From Oxalobacteraceae bacterium (lineage in GTDB: Bacteria; Pseudomonadota; Gammaproteobacteria; Burkholderiales; Burkholderiaceae_D), in assembly GCA_025352145.1 (NCBI GenBank), contig JANXTY010000046.1, positions 1 through 50,694 of the forward strand: a stretch of DNA of 50,694 nt, given 5' to 3'. Shown here piece after piece: positions 15,929 to 25,910 of the stretch. Both the position numbers and the translations under genes were made by a program. Under the pieces are notes generated by a model. The model worked only from the letters and a program-made list of their open reading frames with translations, had not been told where the DNA came from and made no database searches. Every line of letters begins with the position of its first letter. Positions within the stretch are counted from its first letter, which is position 1.

Positions 15929-17374
15929 ATGTCTCGCGGAACCAAAATTGTTGCCACCATCGGACCTTCCTCAAGCGACATTGACACACTGACGCGCATG
16001 ATTCGCGCAGGTGTCAATGTGGTACGCCTGAATTTTTCACATGGCAAAGCGCAGGATCATATTGATCGTGCCAACCTGGTACGCGAAGCCGCCGCAATTT
16101 GTGGTCTGGAGGTAGCGATCATGGCTGATATGCAGGGACCGAAAATTCGCATTGGCAAGTTCGAAAATGGCAAGATACAACTTGAAAACGGCGATAAATT
16201 TATCCTCGACGCACAATGGGGCGAAAAAGGTGAAATCGGCAACCAGGACCGCGTAGGCCTCGACTACAAAGCATTGCCGCGCGATGTCAAACCCACTGAT
16301 GTATTGTTGCTCAATGATGGATTGATCGTGTTGATCGTCGACAAAATCGTCGGCAGCGAAATTTACACGACGGTCAAAATCGGGGGCGAACTGTCTAACA
16401 ACAAGGGCATCAATCGTCAGGGCGGCGGACTCACCGCACCTGCCTTGACAGCCAAGGATATGGAAGACATCAAGACCGCGATGAGTTTTCAGGCCGACTA
16501 TCTGGCAATCTCGTTTCCCAAGAACGCAACCGACATGGAAATGGCACGCCAACTTGCCAATATCGCAGGCGAGCAGTATGGCCATAAGCCAATGATGATC
16601 GCGAAAATCGAACGCGCTGAAGCTATTCCGGTCTTACAAGAAATACTCGACGCCTCCGACGGCGTGATGGTCGCACGCGGTGACCTGGCAGTCGAAGTGG
16701 GCAATGCCGCCGTGCCTGCGCTACAAAAACGCATGATCAAAATGGCACGTGCTTCTAACAAGCTGGCAATCACCGCAACACAAATGATGGAGTCGATGAT
16801 TTTCAACGCAGTACCCACCCGCGCCGAAGTTTCCGATGTCGCCAATGCGGTACTCGATGGCACCGATGCTGTGATGACTTCAGCGGAGACCGCGTCAGGG
16901 AAATATCCCGTGGAAACGGTCGAAATGATGGCCGCCATTTGCGAAGAAGCGGAGAAATCAGAAATCTGTAAACTCGATGCAGATTTCCTCAATGTCGCGT
17001 TTACCCGTATCGATCAGTCCATCGCGTATGCCGCACTATTTACTGCCCATCACTTGCCAGTCAAAGCCATCGTCGCACTCACGGAGTCGGCATCGACTGC
17101 ACTATGGATGAGTCGCCATGACATCGACACCCCTATTTTTGCCCTTACACCCAGCGTCGTAACACAACGCAAGGCAGCACTCTTTCGCAATGTCCACACT
17201 TTTAAGCTGAGTCAATCGGAAGGTAGCGCTAAAGTACTCAAAGCGGTAGAAAATTTAATGGTATCTAACGGTGTCGTCAAAAATGGCGACATGATTGTTG
17301 TCACGTGGGGGGAACCTATGGGACAAATCGGCGGGACGAATGCGATGAAAATTGTCAAGGTCGGCGACCACTGA
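15929..17374 (+). CDS. pyk: Pyruvate kinase
   Basis: A 481-residue pyruvate kinase converting phosphoenolpyruvate and ADP to pyruvate and ATP. The N-terminal RLNFSHG motif (33-39), the catalytic MIAKIERAEA block and the DGVMVARGDLAVE metal/substrate signature are intact. The C-terminal domain is complete, so allosteric control is likely. A strong ribosome site (AAGGAG) precedes the ATG. Probably read with pgk; fba downstream has its own promoter. Confidence 0.97.
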   Translation: MSRGTKIVATIGPSSSDIDTLTRMIRAGVNVVRLNFSHGKAQDHIDRANLVREAAAICGLEVAIMADMQGPKIRIGKFENGKIQLENGDKFILDAQWGEKGEIGNQDRVGLDYKALPRDVKPTDVLLLNDGLIVLIVDKIVGSEIYTTVKIGGELSNNKGINRQGGGLTAPALTAKDMEDIKTAMSFQADYLAISFPKNATDMEMARQLANIAGEQYGHKPMMIAKIERAEAIPVLQEILDASDGVMVARGDLAVEVGNAAVPALQKRMIKMARASNKLAITATQMMESMIFNAVPTRAEVSDVANAVLDGTDAVMTSAETASGKYPVETVEMMAAICEEAEKSEICKLDADFLNVAFTRIDQSIAYAALFTAHHLPVKAIVALTESASTALWMSRHDIDTPIFALTPSVVTQRKAALFRNVHTFKLSQSEGSAKVLKAVENLMVSNGVVKNGDMIVVTWGEPMGQIGGTNAMKIVKVGDH

Positions 17375-17454
17375 TTTTTGCACCTTATTCAATCGCATTT
17401 TGGGCCCTGCCGTGACGCTGTGCCTCCCAAAAACTGCGGGATACGTGCGCCTTA

Positions 17455-17483
17455 TTTATAGATTTTGCCTAGACGTTTATAAT
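17455..17483 (+). promoter_or_regulatory. Promoter for fba
   Basis: Perfect -10 TATAAT (17478-17483), 17-base spacer, and -35 TTTATA (four of six consensus bases). The start codon of fba lies 49 bases downstream. Confidence 0.65.
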
Positions 17484-17532
17484 ATCGGGCCATAGAAATT
17501 TTAAATTCCGCTTTTACTATTGGAGGTTCACC

Positions 17533-18597
17533 ATGTCACTTGTATCCATGCGTCAGTTGCTCGATCACGCTGCTGAAAACAGCTACGCGCTTCCGGCATT
17601 CAACATTAACAATCTTGAACAAGTACAAGCGATCATGATGGCCGCCGATTCTATCGGATCACCTGTCATCATGCAGGCCTCCGCCGGCGCCCGAAAATAC
17701 GCAGGAGAAACTTTCTTGCGCCGTATGATTGAAGCTGCTGTCGAAGCGTATCCCCACATTCCTGTAGTGATGCATCTGGATCACGGTCAATCGCCTGCGA
17801 CCTGCATTTCTGCGATTCGCTCTGGCTTTACATCCGTTATGATGGATGGCTCGTTAATGGATGATGGCAAAACCATCGCCAGCTATGAATACAATATCCA
17901 AGTATCCCGCGAAGTAGTCAAATTCTCCCATGCAATCGGCATCACCGTCGAAGCCGAGCTGGGTGTACTTGGTTCACTTGAAACCATGCGCGGCGACAAA
18001 GAAGATGGCCACGGCGCAGAAGGAACCATGACGCGGGAGCAGTTATTGACTGATGTTGCCCAGGCTGCCGATTTTGTAAAACAAACCCAATGTGACGCAT
18101 TGGCAATTGCAATTGGCACCTCCCACGGCGCCTACAAATTTACCCGCAAGCCTACAGGTGAAATCCTGGCAATCAGCCGCATCAGGGAAATTCATGCCCG
18201 CATTCCCAACACCCATCTGGTTATGCATGGCTCCTCTTTAGTGCCGCAAGAATTGCTAGCGATCATTCGTCAGTTTGGCGGTGAAATTCCAGAAACCTAC
18301 GGCGTTCCAGTAGAAGAAATTCAAGAAGGGATCAAGCACGGCGTGCGCAAAGTCAATATCGACACCGATGTCCGGCTCGCCATGACGGCGGCGGTTCGTC
18401 GCCAACTGAGTGAAAATCCATCAGGTTTTGACCCGCGTGAATATTTGAAACCGGCACGTGAAGCAGCGATGGCAGTATGTAAAGCACGCTTCCTTGCATT
18501 TGGCTGTGAGGGACAAGCTGACAAAATTCGTCCATTAGGCTTAGAAAAAATGGCGGAAAATTACAAAAATGGCGGATTGGCACAAATTGTCACCTGA
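17533..18597 (+). CDS. fba: Class II fructose-bisphosphate aldolase
   Basis: A 354-residue zinc-dependent aldolase cleaving fructose 1,6-bisphosphate to glyceraldehyde 3-phosphate and dihydroxyacetone phosphate. The metal motif HLDHG is at 81-85. The later zinc/phosphate blocks LVMHGSS and VRKVNIDTD are present. Length and sequence type match the calvin-cycle-like class IIB group typical of betaproteobacteria. A strong GGAGG ribosome site precedes the ATG. Third glycolytic gene in the row. Confidence 0.96.
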   Translation: MSLVSMRQLLDHAAENSYALPAFNINNLEQVQAIMMAADSIGSPVIMQASAGARKYAGETFLRRMIEAAVEAYPHIPVVMHLDHGQSPATCISAIRSGFTSVMMDGSLMDDGKTIASYEYNIQVSREVVKFSHAIGITVEAELGVLGSLETMRGDKEDGHGAEGTMTREQLLTDVAQAADFVKQTQCDALAIAIGTSHGAYKFTRKPTGEILAISRIREIHARIPNTHLVMHGSSLVPQELLAIIRQFGGEIPETYGVPVEEIQEGIKHGVRKVNIDTDVRLAMTAAVRRQLSENPSGFDPREYLKPAREAAMAVCKARFLAFGCEGQADKIRPLGLEKMAENYKNGGLAQIVT

Positions 18598-18682
18598 TTT
18601 TGTCCGCAGAAGGGCCCATTGGCCCCAACAACAACCCGCAATAAACAGTCAACAATCAGTAATTAAATTCAAAGGATGAAAA

Positions 18683-19180
18683 ATGTCTGAAAAAACATTG
18701 GTAGGTATTGTCATGGGATCTGCATCGGATTGGGACATCATGAAAGAAGCAGCTCAAATTTGTAAAGATTTTGGCATCAGCTACGAAGCGCGCGCCTTGT
18801 CTGCACACCGCACACCCGTTGAACTAGCGGCCTGGATAGCTGATATGGAAGCGCGCGGCTGCCAGTCGTTCATCGCTGGTGCCGGTGCTGCGGCGCATTT
18901 GGCTGGAGTAGTGGCGGCCTCCACTATATTGCCCACCTTTGGCGTGCCTATTCCTTCGAAATATTTGAAGGGAATCGATTCGCTTCTATCAACCGTGCAG
19001 ATGCCAAAAGGCATTCCCGTCCCGACATTGGCAATCGGCGAATCAGGTGCTGCCAACGCCGGTTTGGCTGTCATTGCGATGCTGGCATTAAATGACTCCA
19101 CTTTGAAAACAAAACTTCTCGCATTCCGTGCATCGCAAGCAGAAAAAGTGCGCAATGCCACCTTACCCGCACTACAGTAA
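18683..19180 (+). CDS. purE: N5-carboxyaminoimidazole ribonucleotide mutase
   Basis: A 165-residue class I PurE. MGSASDW (11-17), SAHRTP (40-45) and AGAGAAAHL (65-73, containing the catalytic His) are the family's active-site motifs. It moves the carboxyl group of N5-CAIR to give CAIR in purine synthesis; the class I enzyme needs PurK to supply N5-CAIR. purK, which normally follows purE in Burkholderiales, is not in the window; purC follows instead. AAAGGATG precedes the ATG. Confidence 0.95.
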   Translation: MSEKTLVGIVMGSASDWDIMKEAAQICKDFGISYEARALSAHRTPVELAAWIADMEARGCQSFIAGAGAAAHLAGVVAASTILPTFGVPIPSKYLKGIDSLLSTVQMPKGIPVPTLAIGESGAANAGLAVIAMLALNDSTLKTKLLAFRASQAEKVRNATLPALQ

Positions 19181-19282
19181 GCATCTCCATTACTCACAGC
19201 AAGCGCGGCGCAAATCTGAAATTAGGCCGCGCCGTACATTAACAAATATGCTCATTAAATATTATTGAAATAAGGAAGCCTC

Positions 19283-20161
19283 ATGTCTGGACTACTAGAA
19301 ACCAACCTCACCTCCTTACCGCTTTTGCACCGTGGAAAAGTGCGCGATATTTATGCGGTGGGCGACGATAAATTACTGGTAGTGCAAACGGATCGGCTGT
19401 CGGCCTTTGATGTCATTCTCGATGACCCGATTCCTAACAAAGGAAAAATCCTCACTACCATGTCGAATTTTTGGTTTAAAAAATTGGGACATCTGATGCC
19501 TAATCACGAGACAGGGATAGACCCTGTTTCTGTGGTATCGCCGGAGGAACGTAATCAGGTAGAAGGCCGTGCCATTGTCGTCAAAAAATTTAAACCACTG
19601 GGCATCGAGGCCATTGTGCGGGGCTATATCATCGGCTCAGGCTGGAAAGATTATCAAAAAACAGGTGCCATTTGCGGCATCGCATTACCCGCCGGTTTGA
19701 AGGAAGCGCAGAAACTGCCGGAAACGCTGTTTACCCCGTCGACAAAAGCACCCATGGGACAGCATGATGAAAACATCTCTTACGAGGAAGCGGAAAGAAT
19801 TGTCGGTACCGACATCGCACGTCAAGTACGCAACGCCGCTCTCAATTTGTACACGCAAGCCGCCGAATTCGCAGCAACCAAGGGCATCATCATTGCAGAT
19901 ACCAAGTTCGAATTCGGACTCGATGAACATGGTACAGTCCATTTGATCGACGAAATTTTAACCCCGGATTCATCGCGCTTCTGGCCTGCGGTGAGCTACC
20001 AAATCGGCAACTCCCCTCCTTCTTTCGATAAACAATTTGTACGCGATTGGCTGGAAACACAACATTGGAATAAAAAAGCGCCTGCGCCACGTCTTCCGTT
20101 CGAGGTAGCCAATCAAACCGGGGAGAAATATGCGGAAGCCTTACGCTTGCTCACTGAGTGA
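19283..20161 (+). CDS. purC: Phosphoribosylaminoimidazole-succinocarboxamide (SAICAR) synthase
   Basis: A 292-residue SAICAR synthase joining CAIR and aspartate with ATP. It has the [12 protein letters not shown]-binding start (16-24), the [23 protein letters not shown] core, and the IADTKFEFG and [14 protein letters not shown] motifs of the longer bacterial form. Next step after PurE in the pathway; 102 bases separate the two genes. Ribosome site AAGGAAG precedes the ATG. Confidence 0.96.
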   Translation: MSGLLETNLTSLPLLHRGKVRDIYAVGDDKLLVVQTDRLSAFDVILDDPIPNKGKILTTMSNFWFKKLGHLMPNHETGIDPVSVVSPEERNQVEGRAIVVKKFKPLGIEAIVRGYIIGSGWKDYQKTGAICGIALPAGLKEAQKLPETLFTPSTKAPMGQHDENISYEEAERIVGTDIARQVRNAALNLYTQAAEFAATKGIIIADTKFEFGLDEHGTVHLIDEILTPDSSRFWPAVSYQIGNSPPSFDKQFVRDWLETQHWNKKAPAPRLPFEVANQTGEKYAEALRLLTE

Positions 20162-20194
20162 TGGGTTGAGCCACCTCAATAACGAATAACCGCA

Positions 20195-21238
20195 ATGACC
20201 GTCGATGCTATTTCACAGGCCGCCGCAATTCTTGAATTAGGCGGCCTTGTCGCTTTCCCCACAGAGACCGTATACGGATTGGGTGCCGACGCGGAGAATC
20301 CAACTGCCATTGCAAAAATTTATCGGGCCAAAGATCGGCCATCGAATCACCCCATCATCGTTCACCTGCCGCCTGAGTCCGACCTCACTTATTGGGCGGC
20401 ATCCATTCCAGAGGAAGCAAAGCAACTAATGAGCGCATTCTGGCCCGGTCCACTCACCTTAATTTTACAAAGAGCCCATCACATACCCGATGCAGTATCC
20501 GGCGGACAAAATTCAATCGGTGTCCGCTGCCCCTCCCATCCTGTAGCAATCGCCTTGTTACGTGCATTCAAACAGGGTAAAGGTGGCATCGCCGCCCCCT
20601 CAGCCAATAAATTTGGCCACGTCAGCCCAACCACAGCACAGCATGTACGCGATGAGTTTCCTGAATGCGGAAAAATTGATCAAGCATTCGATCAACCTTC
20701 GTTCATCGACGTGATTCTAAATGGCGGTCAAAGCGAGGTAGGTATCGAATCGACCATTCTTGACTTGTCGCGAATCCATACACACGGTCCGGTTTTGTTG
20801 CGCCCCGGCCACATCAGTGCGGCCCAGATCGCAAACGTTATTGGTATTAATCCGAAAAGTGCCGATGATTGCGCACCACGCGTATCAGGTACGCTCGATG
20901 CACACTATGCGCCACGAACCCCTTTGGCCTTGGTCGATTCTGCCCAATTGGAAATTACCCTACAAAAATTTTGCTTGGCCGGTCACCATGTGGCTCTGAT
21001 GCATTATTCAAAACAGCCCCAACACCACACGGTCTGCGCACAGATCATATTGCCCGATACGGCAAGCGGTTACGCACATCATCTATATGCCACACTGCGT
21101 CAAATGGATCAGATTGGTGCTGATGTGATTGTGGTGGAAACACCTTCGCAGGAATTTGCCTGGCAAGGTATCAATGACCGCCTGCGCCGCGCCGCACACG
21201 ATTCCATTGGCATATTAGAACGACTTCTGGGAAATTAA
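20195..21238 (+). CDS. sua5: Threonylcarbamoyl-AMP synthase, two-domain Sua5 type
   Basis: A 347-residue enzyme making threonylcarbamoyl-AMP from threonine, bicarbonate and ATP, the first step of t6A37 tRNA modification. The YrdC domain contains PTETVYGLG (22-30) and the KDRPSNHP signature (46-53). The extra ~130 residues after about residue 215 are the Sua5-specific C-terminal domain, so this is the long TsaC2/Sua5 form. It starts 33 bases after purC, probably in one transcript. Clustering of Sua5 with pur genes is common in Burkholderiales. Confidence 0.93.
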   Translation: MTVDAISQAAAILELGGLVAFPTETVYGLGADAENPTAIAKIYRAKDRPSNHPIIVHLPPESDLTYWAASIPEEAKQLMSAFWPGPLTLILQRAHHIPDAVSGGQNSIGVRCPSHPVAIALLRAFKQGKGGIAAPSANKFGHVSPTTAQHVRDEFPECGKIDQAFDQPSFIDVILNGGQSEVGIESTILDLSRIHTHGPVLLRPGHISAAQIANVIGINPKSADDCAPRVSGTLDAHYAPRTPLALVDSAQLEITLQKFCLAGHHVALMHYSKQPQHHTVCAQIILPDTASGYAHHLYATLRQMDQIGADVIVVETPSQEFAWQGINDRLRRAAHDSIGILERLLGN

Positions 21239-21514
21239 TCGTTTGCCACTTGCTTTCCGCTTTGAGTACGCTATTGTGACGTAGTGTTATGCTTGACCCG
21301 ATAAGATCTAGCTGCAAAGAGCAGCCGTACACCCGCGTAACGGCACTCGCTTACAGTCAAATAAACAAAAAATCAGGTGCCGCCGACCCATATTTTCCGA
21401 AAAATGAGGAGTCAGAGTTTTAATAGGTTGCCTTAATCAAGAACGTTGCTTACGATACCTCTGTATTTCCCCCAAAAAAAGCCGAACTGCCAGCGCCTTC
21501 CGGAGCAACCGCTA

Positions 21515-22594
21515 ATGATTAAAATTGCCGTCGTCTCATATAACAATGAACAACCAGTGCAACCTTTGTCCGCAGTGTTTGGCCGAGATCGGAACACATT
21601 GGGCCGCAGCAAAAATAATTTCTTTGTGCTACCAGATCCCAAGCACTATGTATCGCGATTGCAAGCATCCATCTGGAGTGATGGTATCCGCCACACACTG
21701 GTGAATTTAAGCCAGGCAAATCCCATCCTCATTAATGGAAAAGAAATTAGCCCAGAACAAGACTTTGAAATTAAGATAGGGGATGAAATAAATATTGGTC
21801 CCTACCTACTTCGTGCAGAGTTGTCGATGCCTGCCGCAAACGATGGAATTGGCGAGCAGTTATCCGATTTTGCCAAATCAATGCAAAAAATCCTTCCTAT
21901 CCACCTCCACGCCACTACTAGTGTGGCTCACGCCATGACTACGCCAACAACAACTATTGATGATACGCAAAATGCAGAAGGTGAAGCAAACGCCAGCATC
22001 TTAATGGAGGCTTTTTTACGTGGTGCCAGTATTCCTGGAGGAACAATTACCTCAGGACTTACGCCGGATCTGATGGAGCTGCTGGGCAAAGTATTGGCAA
22101 AATCCCTGCAAGGCACGATTGAGCTCAACGCATTGCGCACCTTGGTGAAACGTGAGGTAAAAGCAGAACTGACAATGGTAGTGCTTCGAAATAATAATCC
22201 CCTCAAATTTTTCCCGGATAGCCAGACCGTTCTCATGCAGATGCTAAGAAAGAAAATGCCGGGTTTTATGAATCCGTTAGAGGCAATCGAAGATGCTTTT
22301 GATGATTTGCGAGCACATCAACTAGGGGTGGTCGCTGGTTTTCGCGTCGCCATGCATGCCATGCTCAAACGCTTAAATCCGAGTACGCTTGAAAAACAAC
22401 TGGCAGCTCCCAAATTTTTCGATGCAATGCAACCCGCTAAACGCAAAGCGGAAATGTGGGCGATGTACGTTGCACAATTTGAGACAATTTCTGTAGAAGC
22501 CAAGGACGATTTTAAGACCTTGTTTGGCAAAGATTTTCTGGTCGCGTATGAACGGGAGGTAGAGCGTTTCAAAGACAGCCTGCGAGATGACTGA
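21515..22594 (+). CDS. tagH: T6SS-associated FHA-domain protein TagH
   Basis: A 359-residue protein. The N-terminal forkhead-associated domain (about 1-95) shows phosphothreonine-binding landmarks GRS (30-32), SR (47-48) and NG (74-75). After a Thr-rich linker (about 120-150), residues 160-355 match the C-terminal helical domain specific to T6SS FHA proteins (FLRGASIPGG, LTPDLMELLG, NNPLKFFP). The protein reads Thr phosphorylation set by a PpkA-like kinase and promotes assembly of the secretion machine. The open frame starts at 21446, but GGAG nine bases before the ATG at 21515 and the FHA start (MIKIAV) favour the shorter form. It overlaps the phosphatase gene by eight bases. First gene of a four-gene module. 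Confidence 0.88.
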   Translation: MIKIAVVSYNNEQPVQPLSAVFGRDRNTLGRSKNNFFVLPDPKHYVSRLQASIWSDGIRHTLVNLSQANPILINGKEISPEQDFEIKIGDEINIGPYLLRAELSMPAANDGIGEQLSDFAKSMQKILPIHLHATTSVAHAMTTPTTTIDDTQNAEGEANASILMEAFLRGASIPGGTITSGLTPDLMELLGKVLAKSLQGTIELNALRTLVKREVKAELTMVVLRNNNPLKFFPDSQTVLMQMLRKKMPGFMNPLEAIEDAFDDLRAHQLGVVAGFRVAMHAMLKRLNPSTLEKQLAAPKFFDAMQPAKRKAEMWAMYVAQFETISVEAKDDFKTLFGKDFLVAYEREVERFKDSLRDD

Positions 22595-23378
22595 GGTTGC
22601 GTTCCTTGGGTGCATAGACTGTGCTGTGGCGGAAATTTGTGCCATAGGTGAACGTCAATCTAACCAAGATGCACTTGGATACGCCCGGCAGGACGATCTG
22701 ACCTGTTTTATTGTATCCGATGGGACTGGCGGACATGAAGGTGGCGAAGTCGCCGCAAAACTTGTCGTCAATTCGATTAAACAAAAATTTCTTCAAGAAG
22801 CATGCTTTGGTGTGCGTGCGTTGCAGTCCTATGTTGAGTTTGCCATTTCGCAAGTGACGAAAGACAAGCTCAGCTCACCGCAGCAACGTGATATGAGTGC
22901 TACTGTCGCCACTCTTTTATTTGATCACTGTAATCGCACTGCATTGTGGGCACATCTTGGCGACTCGCGCATTTATATGTTTCGCAATGGAAAAGTTCAT
23001 AAAATTTCTAAAGATCATAGCTTAGCTCAACGTCTTATCGATGCGGGATATGTTAGTGCAGATCAACTAAGAACACACCCGAAACGCAGTATATTATTTG
23101 CAGCCGTCGGTGCGGAAGGTGATACCGCCCCTGAAATAACAAAAGAAACAATCCAGATTCAAGATGGAGATGCATTTCTCATGTGTACTGACGGGTACTG
23201 GGAATGGGTGGAAGATGCCGAAATGGAACAATCTTTGCTTAGTTCTTCAAGTAGCGAGGAATGGCTGAACAATATGAACGCGATTGCCGACAACAACGTC
23301 AGGGTAGCAAGGAAATCACGCGATAATTATTCTGCTTTTGCCATTTGGTTACAAGAACCGACAATTCCTAGCAACTAA
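22587..23378 (+). CDS. PP2C-family Ser/Thr phosphatase (PppA-like)
   Basis: A 263-residue PPM/PP2C phosphatase with metal-binding residues in order: NQD (26-28), SDGTGGHEGG (44-53), GDSR (125-128), TDGYWE with D202, and RDNYSA with D246. It removes phosphate from Ser/Thr, in this context opposing the downstream kinase to switch off T6SS assembly, as PppA does in Pseudomonas. No membrane segment, so cytoplasmic. The start overlaps the tagH stop by eight bases, indicating coupled translation. Confidence 0.9.
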   Translation: MTEVAFLGCIDCAVAEICAIGERQSNQDALGYARQDDLTCFIVSDGTGGHEGGEVAAKLVVNSIKQKFLQEACFGVRALQSYVEFAISQVTKDKLSSPQQRDMSATVATLLFDHCNRTALWAHLGDSRIYMFRNGKVHKISKDHSLAQRLIDAGYVSADQLRTHPKRSILFAAVGAEGDTAPEITKETIQIQDGDAFLMCTDGYWEWVEDAEMEQSLLSSSSSEEWLNNMNAIADNNVRVARKSRDNYSAFAIWLQEPTIPSN

Positions 23379-23427
23379 ATCAGCCATCGGTAACCCGAAA
23401 CTAAAAAAGATAAACGTTGAGTCACAC

Positions 23428-25143
23428 GTGAAAACAGAAGACATATTTACCTGTACCGTATTAACCCCTCCCAAAACAGAGACGGAAAACTGTCTCCCTG
23501 TGGGCACTCACTTGGCGGATTTTGAAATTACAGGCATTTTGGGCGAAGGCGGATTTGGCATTGTTTATATAGCATTTGATCACTCGCTACAACGTACCAT
23601 TGCAATCAAAGAATACATGCCAAGTTCCCTTGCTGGCAGAGGAGCAGACGGAAGCATTGCTGCGCGATCGCAACGCCAAAAGGAAACGTTTAATGCCGGC
23701 TTGAGAAGTTTTATTAATGAAGCCCGCCTACTGGCGCAGTTCGATCATCCCTCTTTGGTAAAAGTCTACCGTTTCTGGGAAGAAAACAAAACTGCCTACA
23801 TGGCCATGCGCTATTACGAAGGTCATACATTAAAAAATATTATTAGTGAGAATCCGGGCATTGTCACGGAAGCGTGGTTACGCTTTATATTCAAACAAAT
23901 TCTTGAAGCACTTGACGTTCTCTATAAGATGAAAATCTTGCATCGAGATATTTCGCCCGACAACATCATTGTTCAAAAAAATGGGTCTGCCGTCTTGCTT
24001 GATTTCGGAGCGGCACGCCAAATTATCGGCGACATGACGCAAGGCCTGACTGTCATCCTCAAGCCGGGTTACGCGCCCATCGAGCAATATGCTGACGATG
24101 CCGCAATGAAGCAAGGGCCATGGACAGATATCTATTCATTGTCGGCCGTCATGTATTTAGCTGTTGCAAAAACGCCGCCGCCCTCTTCTGTCGCAAGAAT
24201 GGTCAGCGATACAATCGCCCCCTTGCAGGAAACTATCCATCCTAAATTCAGCGCCAAATTCTTGAGCGCTATTGAAAAAGGAATGTCGGTACAACCCGAA
24301 GGGCGTCCTCAGTCCATAGCCGAATTTCGGAAATTGCTTAGTATTGGCACTTTCAATGCACAGGTTCCTGCTCCATTGAACCCTTTGCCTGACGACAAAT
24401 CCAATCGACGTGCACCCGCCATTGAAAGTAGTAAAAGTATTACTGCCGATGATCGTACCAAGAAAAATGGGCCTCGACGTGAACCATTGAAAGAGGCTGC
24501 ATCAAATTTGCCCAATCCTTCGACGCTCACGAAACGTCCAGCATTACTGGTTGCGGGTGTGCTATTTCTGGCTGCAGCACTGGGGATTTTTCTATATTCC
24601 CGCCTTGAGCCAACAAGTACCACCCCACTAGCACTGCCATCTGCCTCGGTCATTGCTCACACTCCAGAGGTAAACTTGCACGTCGCTCCTGTGGAACAAC
24701 CAGACCTCTCATCGGATAAAGAATCTATCGCATGGAATACATTAAGCAAAAATCCAAACGCCACGCCCGCCCAACTAGACAATTTTATTGCCGAATATCC
24801 CTCGGGAAAACACGCTCAACAAGCTAAAGCAAGATTAAATGAAATACATCCTACGGTTGAGTCCCAAGCATCATCCGCCATTCTTGCAGAGGCCACCACA
24901 ACAACGTTACCCGCAACGGATACCGCTATAACGGTAGCGATAAAATTAGCGGTTAAACCTTGGGGTACTATTTTTATCGATGGAAAACAAAAAGGTGTCA
25001 CCCCTCCTTTAAAGAAAATCATCCTCTCTGAAGGGAAACATAAAATCCGGATTTCAAACCCTAATTTTGCAGACTATTCAACGGAAATTAACGTCTCCAA
25101 AAAGAAGTTGGCCGTCATTGAACATGACTTCTCCTCCCCTTAA
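23428..25143 (+). CDS. Membrane Ser/Thr protein kinase with PEGA domain (PpkA-like)
   Basis: About 571 residues from a GTG start. Kinase domain: glycine loop GEGGFG (39-44), catalytic Lys in AIKEY (K61), HRDIS (172-176, catalytic D174), DFG (192-194) and a GYAPIEQY activation segment. A Pro/Ser/Lys-rich linker leads to one membrane helix (about 371-391). The periplasmic part carries a spacer and a C-terminal PEGA domain (about 505-565, GTIFIDGKQKGVTPP), a module used for binding to the cell envelope. The frame is open to a TTG at 23338 inside the phosphatase gene, but no ribosome site supports it; the GTG has only a weak one. It would phosphorylate the T6SS regulator read by TagH. Confidence 0.85.
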   Translation: MKTEDIFTCTVLTPPKTETENCLPVGTHLADFEITGILGEGGFGIVYIAFDHSLQRTIAIKEYMPSSLAGRGADGSIAARSQRQKETFNAGLRSFINEARLLAQFDHPSLVKVYRFWEENKTAYMAMRYYEGHTLKNIISENPGIVTEAWLRFIFKQILEALDVLYKMKILHRDISPDNIIVQKNGSAVLLDFGAARQIIGDMTQGLTVILKPGYAPIEQYADDAAMKQGPWTDIYSLSAVMYLAVAKTPPPSSVARMVSDTIAPLQETIHPKFSAKFLSAIEKGMSVQPEGRPQSIAEFRKLLSIGTFNAQVPAPLNPLPDDKSNRRAPAIESSKSITADDRTKKNGPRREPLKEAASNLPNPSTLTKRPALLVAGVLFLAAALGIFLYSRLEPTSTTPLALPSASVIAHTPEVNLHVAPVEQPDLSSDKESIAWNTLSKNPNATPAQLDNFIAEYPSGKHAQQAKARLNEIHPTVESQASSAILAEATTTTLPATDTAITVAIKLAVKPWGTIFIDGKQKGVTPPLKKIILSEGKHKIRISNPNFADYSTEINVSKKKLAVIEHDFSSP

Positions 25144-25167
25144 ATTGATACATCCAACATTGGCCCA

Positions 25168-25674
25168 ATGAAAAAAATCGTACGGACTATTCCGCTTGTC
25201 ACAATTTTGTTGGGTTCCGTCATGGTCAGTGGCTGCACTACGCCAGAATCTATGGACACGATGGCTTCACCAACAAGCACGCGTCTAAAAAACACCTCAC
25301 CAACAAAAATAAATGAGCAAACAGTGCCTACGCCTTCTATTGCATTACCCACTAGCGATGTCACGGCACTAAAAGAAGGTATTGCACTCTATGGCGATGG
25401 GGACTACAACGGCGCAATCAAACGACTGAGTACTGCTGATGAAATATGGGCAGGGGGTTTTCGTCCAATTCAATTGGATGTACTGAAATACATCGCTTTT
25501 AGCTACTGCCTCACTGCACGCCAGACCTTATGCAGAGCCCAATTTGAAAAAGCATTAAAATTAAATCCCGCGTTCGATCTCGCTCCCGGTGAAAAAGGGC
25601 ATCCCTTATGGGGACCGATATTTGAACGGGCGAAAAAGAAAGCAAAAACAATTCCGCCCGTAACCTATCCATAG
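25168..25674 (+). CDS. TssQ-family T6SS-associated lipoprotein
   Basis: A 168-residue lipoprotein. The signal peptide has lipobox MVSGC with acylated C23. A Ser/Thr/Pro linker follows to about residue 60, then a TPR-like helical domain (LKEGIALYGDGDYNGAIKRL, then a second helix pair ending near AFDLAPGEKGHPLWG). The GEKGHPLWGP block near the C-terminus is what I associate with TssQ-type T6SS lipoproteins found with TagH/PpkA/PppA in Burkholderiales. It begins 25 bases after the kinase stop and completes the module. Role probably at the outer membrane or in the periplasm, next to the PEGA domain of the kinase. No T6SS core gene is in view. Confidence 0.75.
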   Translation: MKKIVRTIPLVTILLGSVMVSGCTTPESMDTMASPTSTRLKNTSPTKINEQTVPTPSIALPTSDVTALKEGIALYGDGDYNGAIKRLSTADEIWAGGFRPIQLDVLKYIAFSYCLTARQTLCRAQFEKALKLNPAFDLAPGEKGHPLWGPIFERAKKKAKTIPPVTYP

Positions 25675-25910
25675 CACCTCGACATCCCTGTACCAGCAAG
25701 AGGGTGAAGTTTAAGCGCTGGATTTTCCACCCAGTTCCTTTTATTGGTGCATGTTTTCCTTTGGCTTGTGAATCAAGTCAAGAGGATTAAGTAAAAGCAT
25801 TCATATCTTGTGATGGGTTGTCTCGCACGACTGCTGGCAATGGCCTTGACGCCATTCGAAATGCCCCTTATATTAATGACTCGAAAGTAAGTTATTGGGC
25901 CCAAGGTATT

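Noticed and set aside
23338-23427. TTG-started extension of the kinase
   Set aside because: No ribosome site and it overlaps the phosphatase gene; GTG at 23428 preferred, though not proven.
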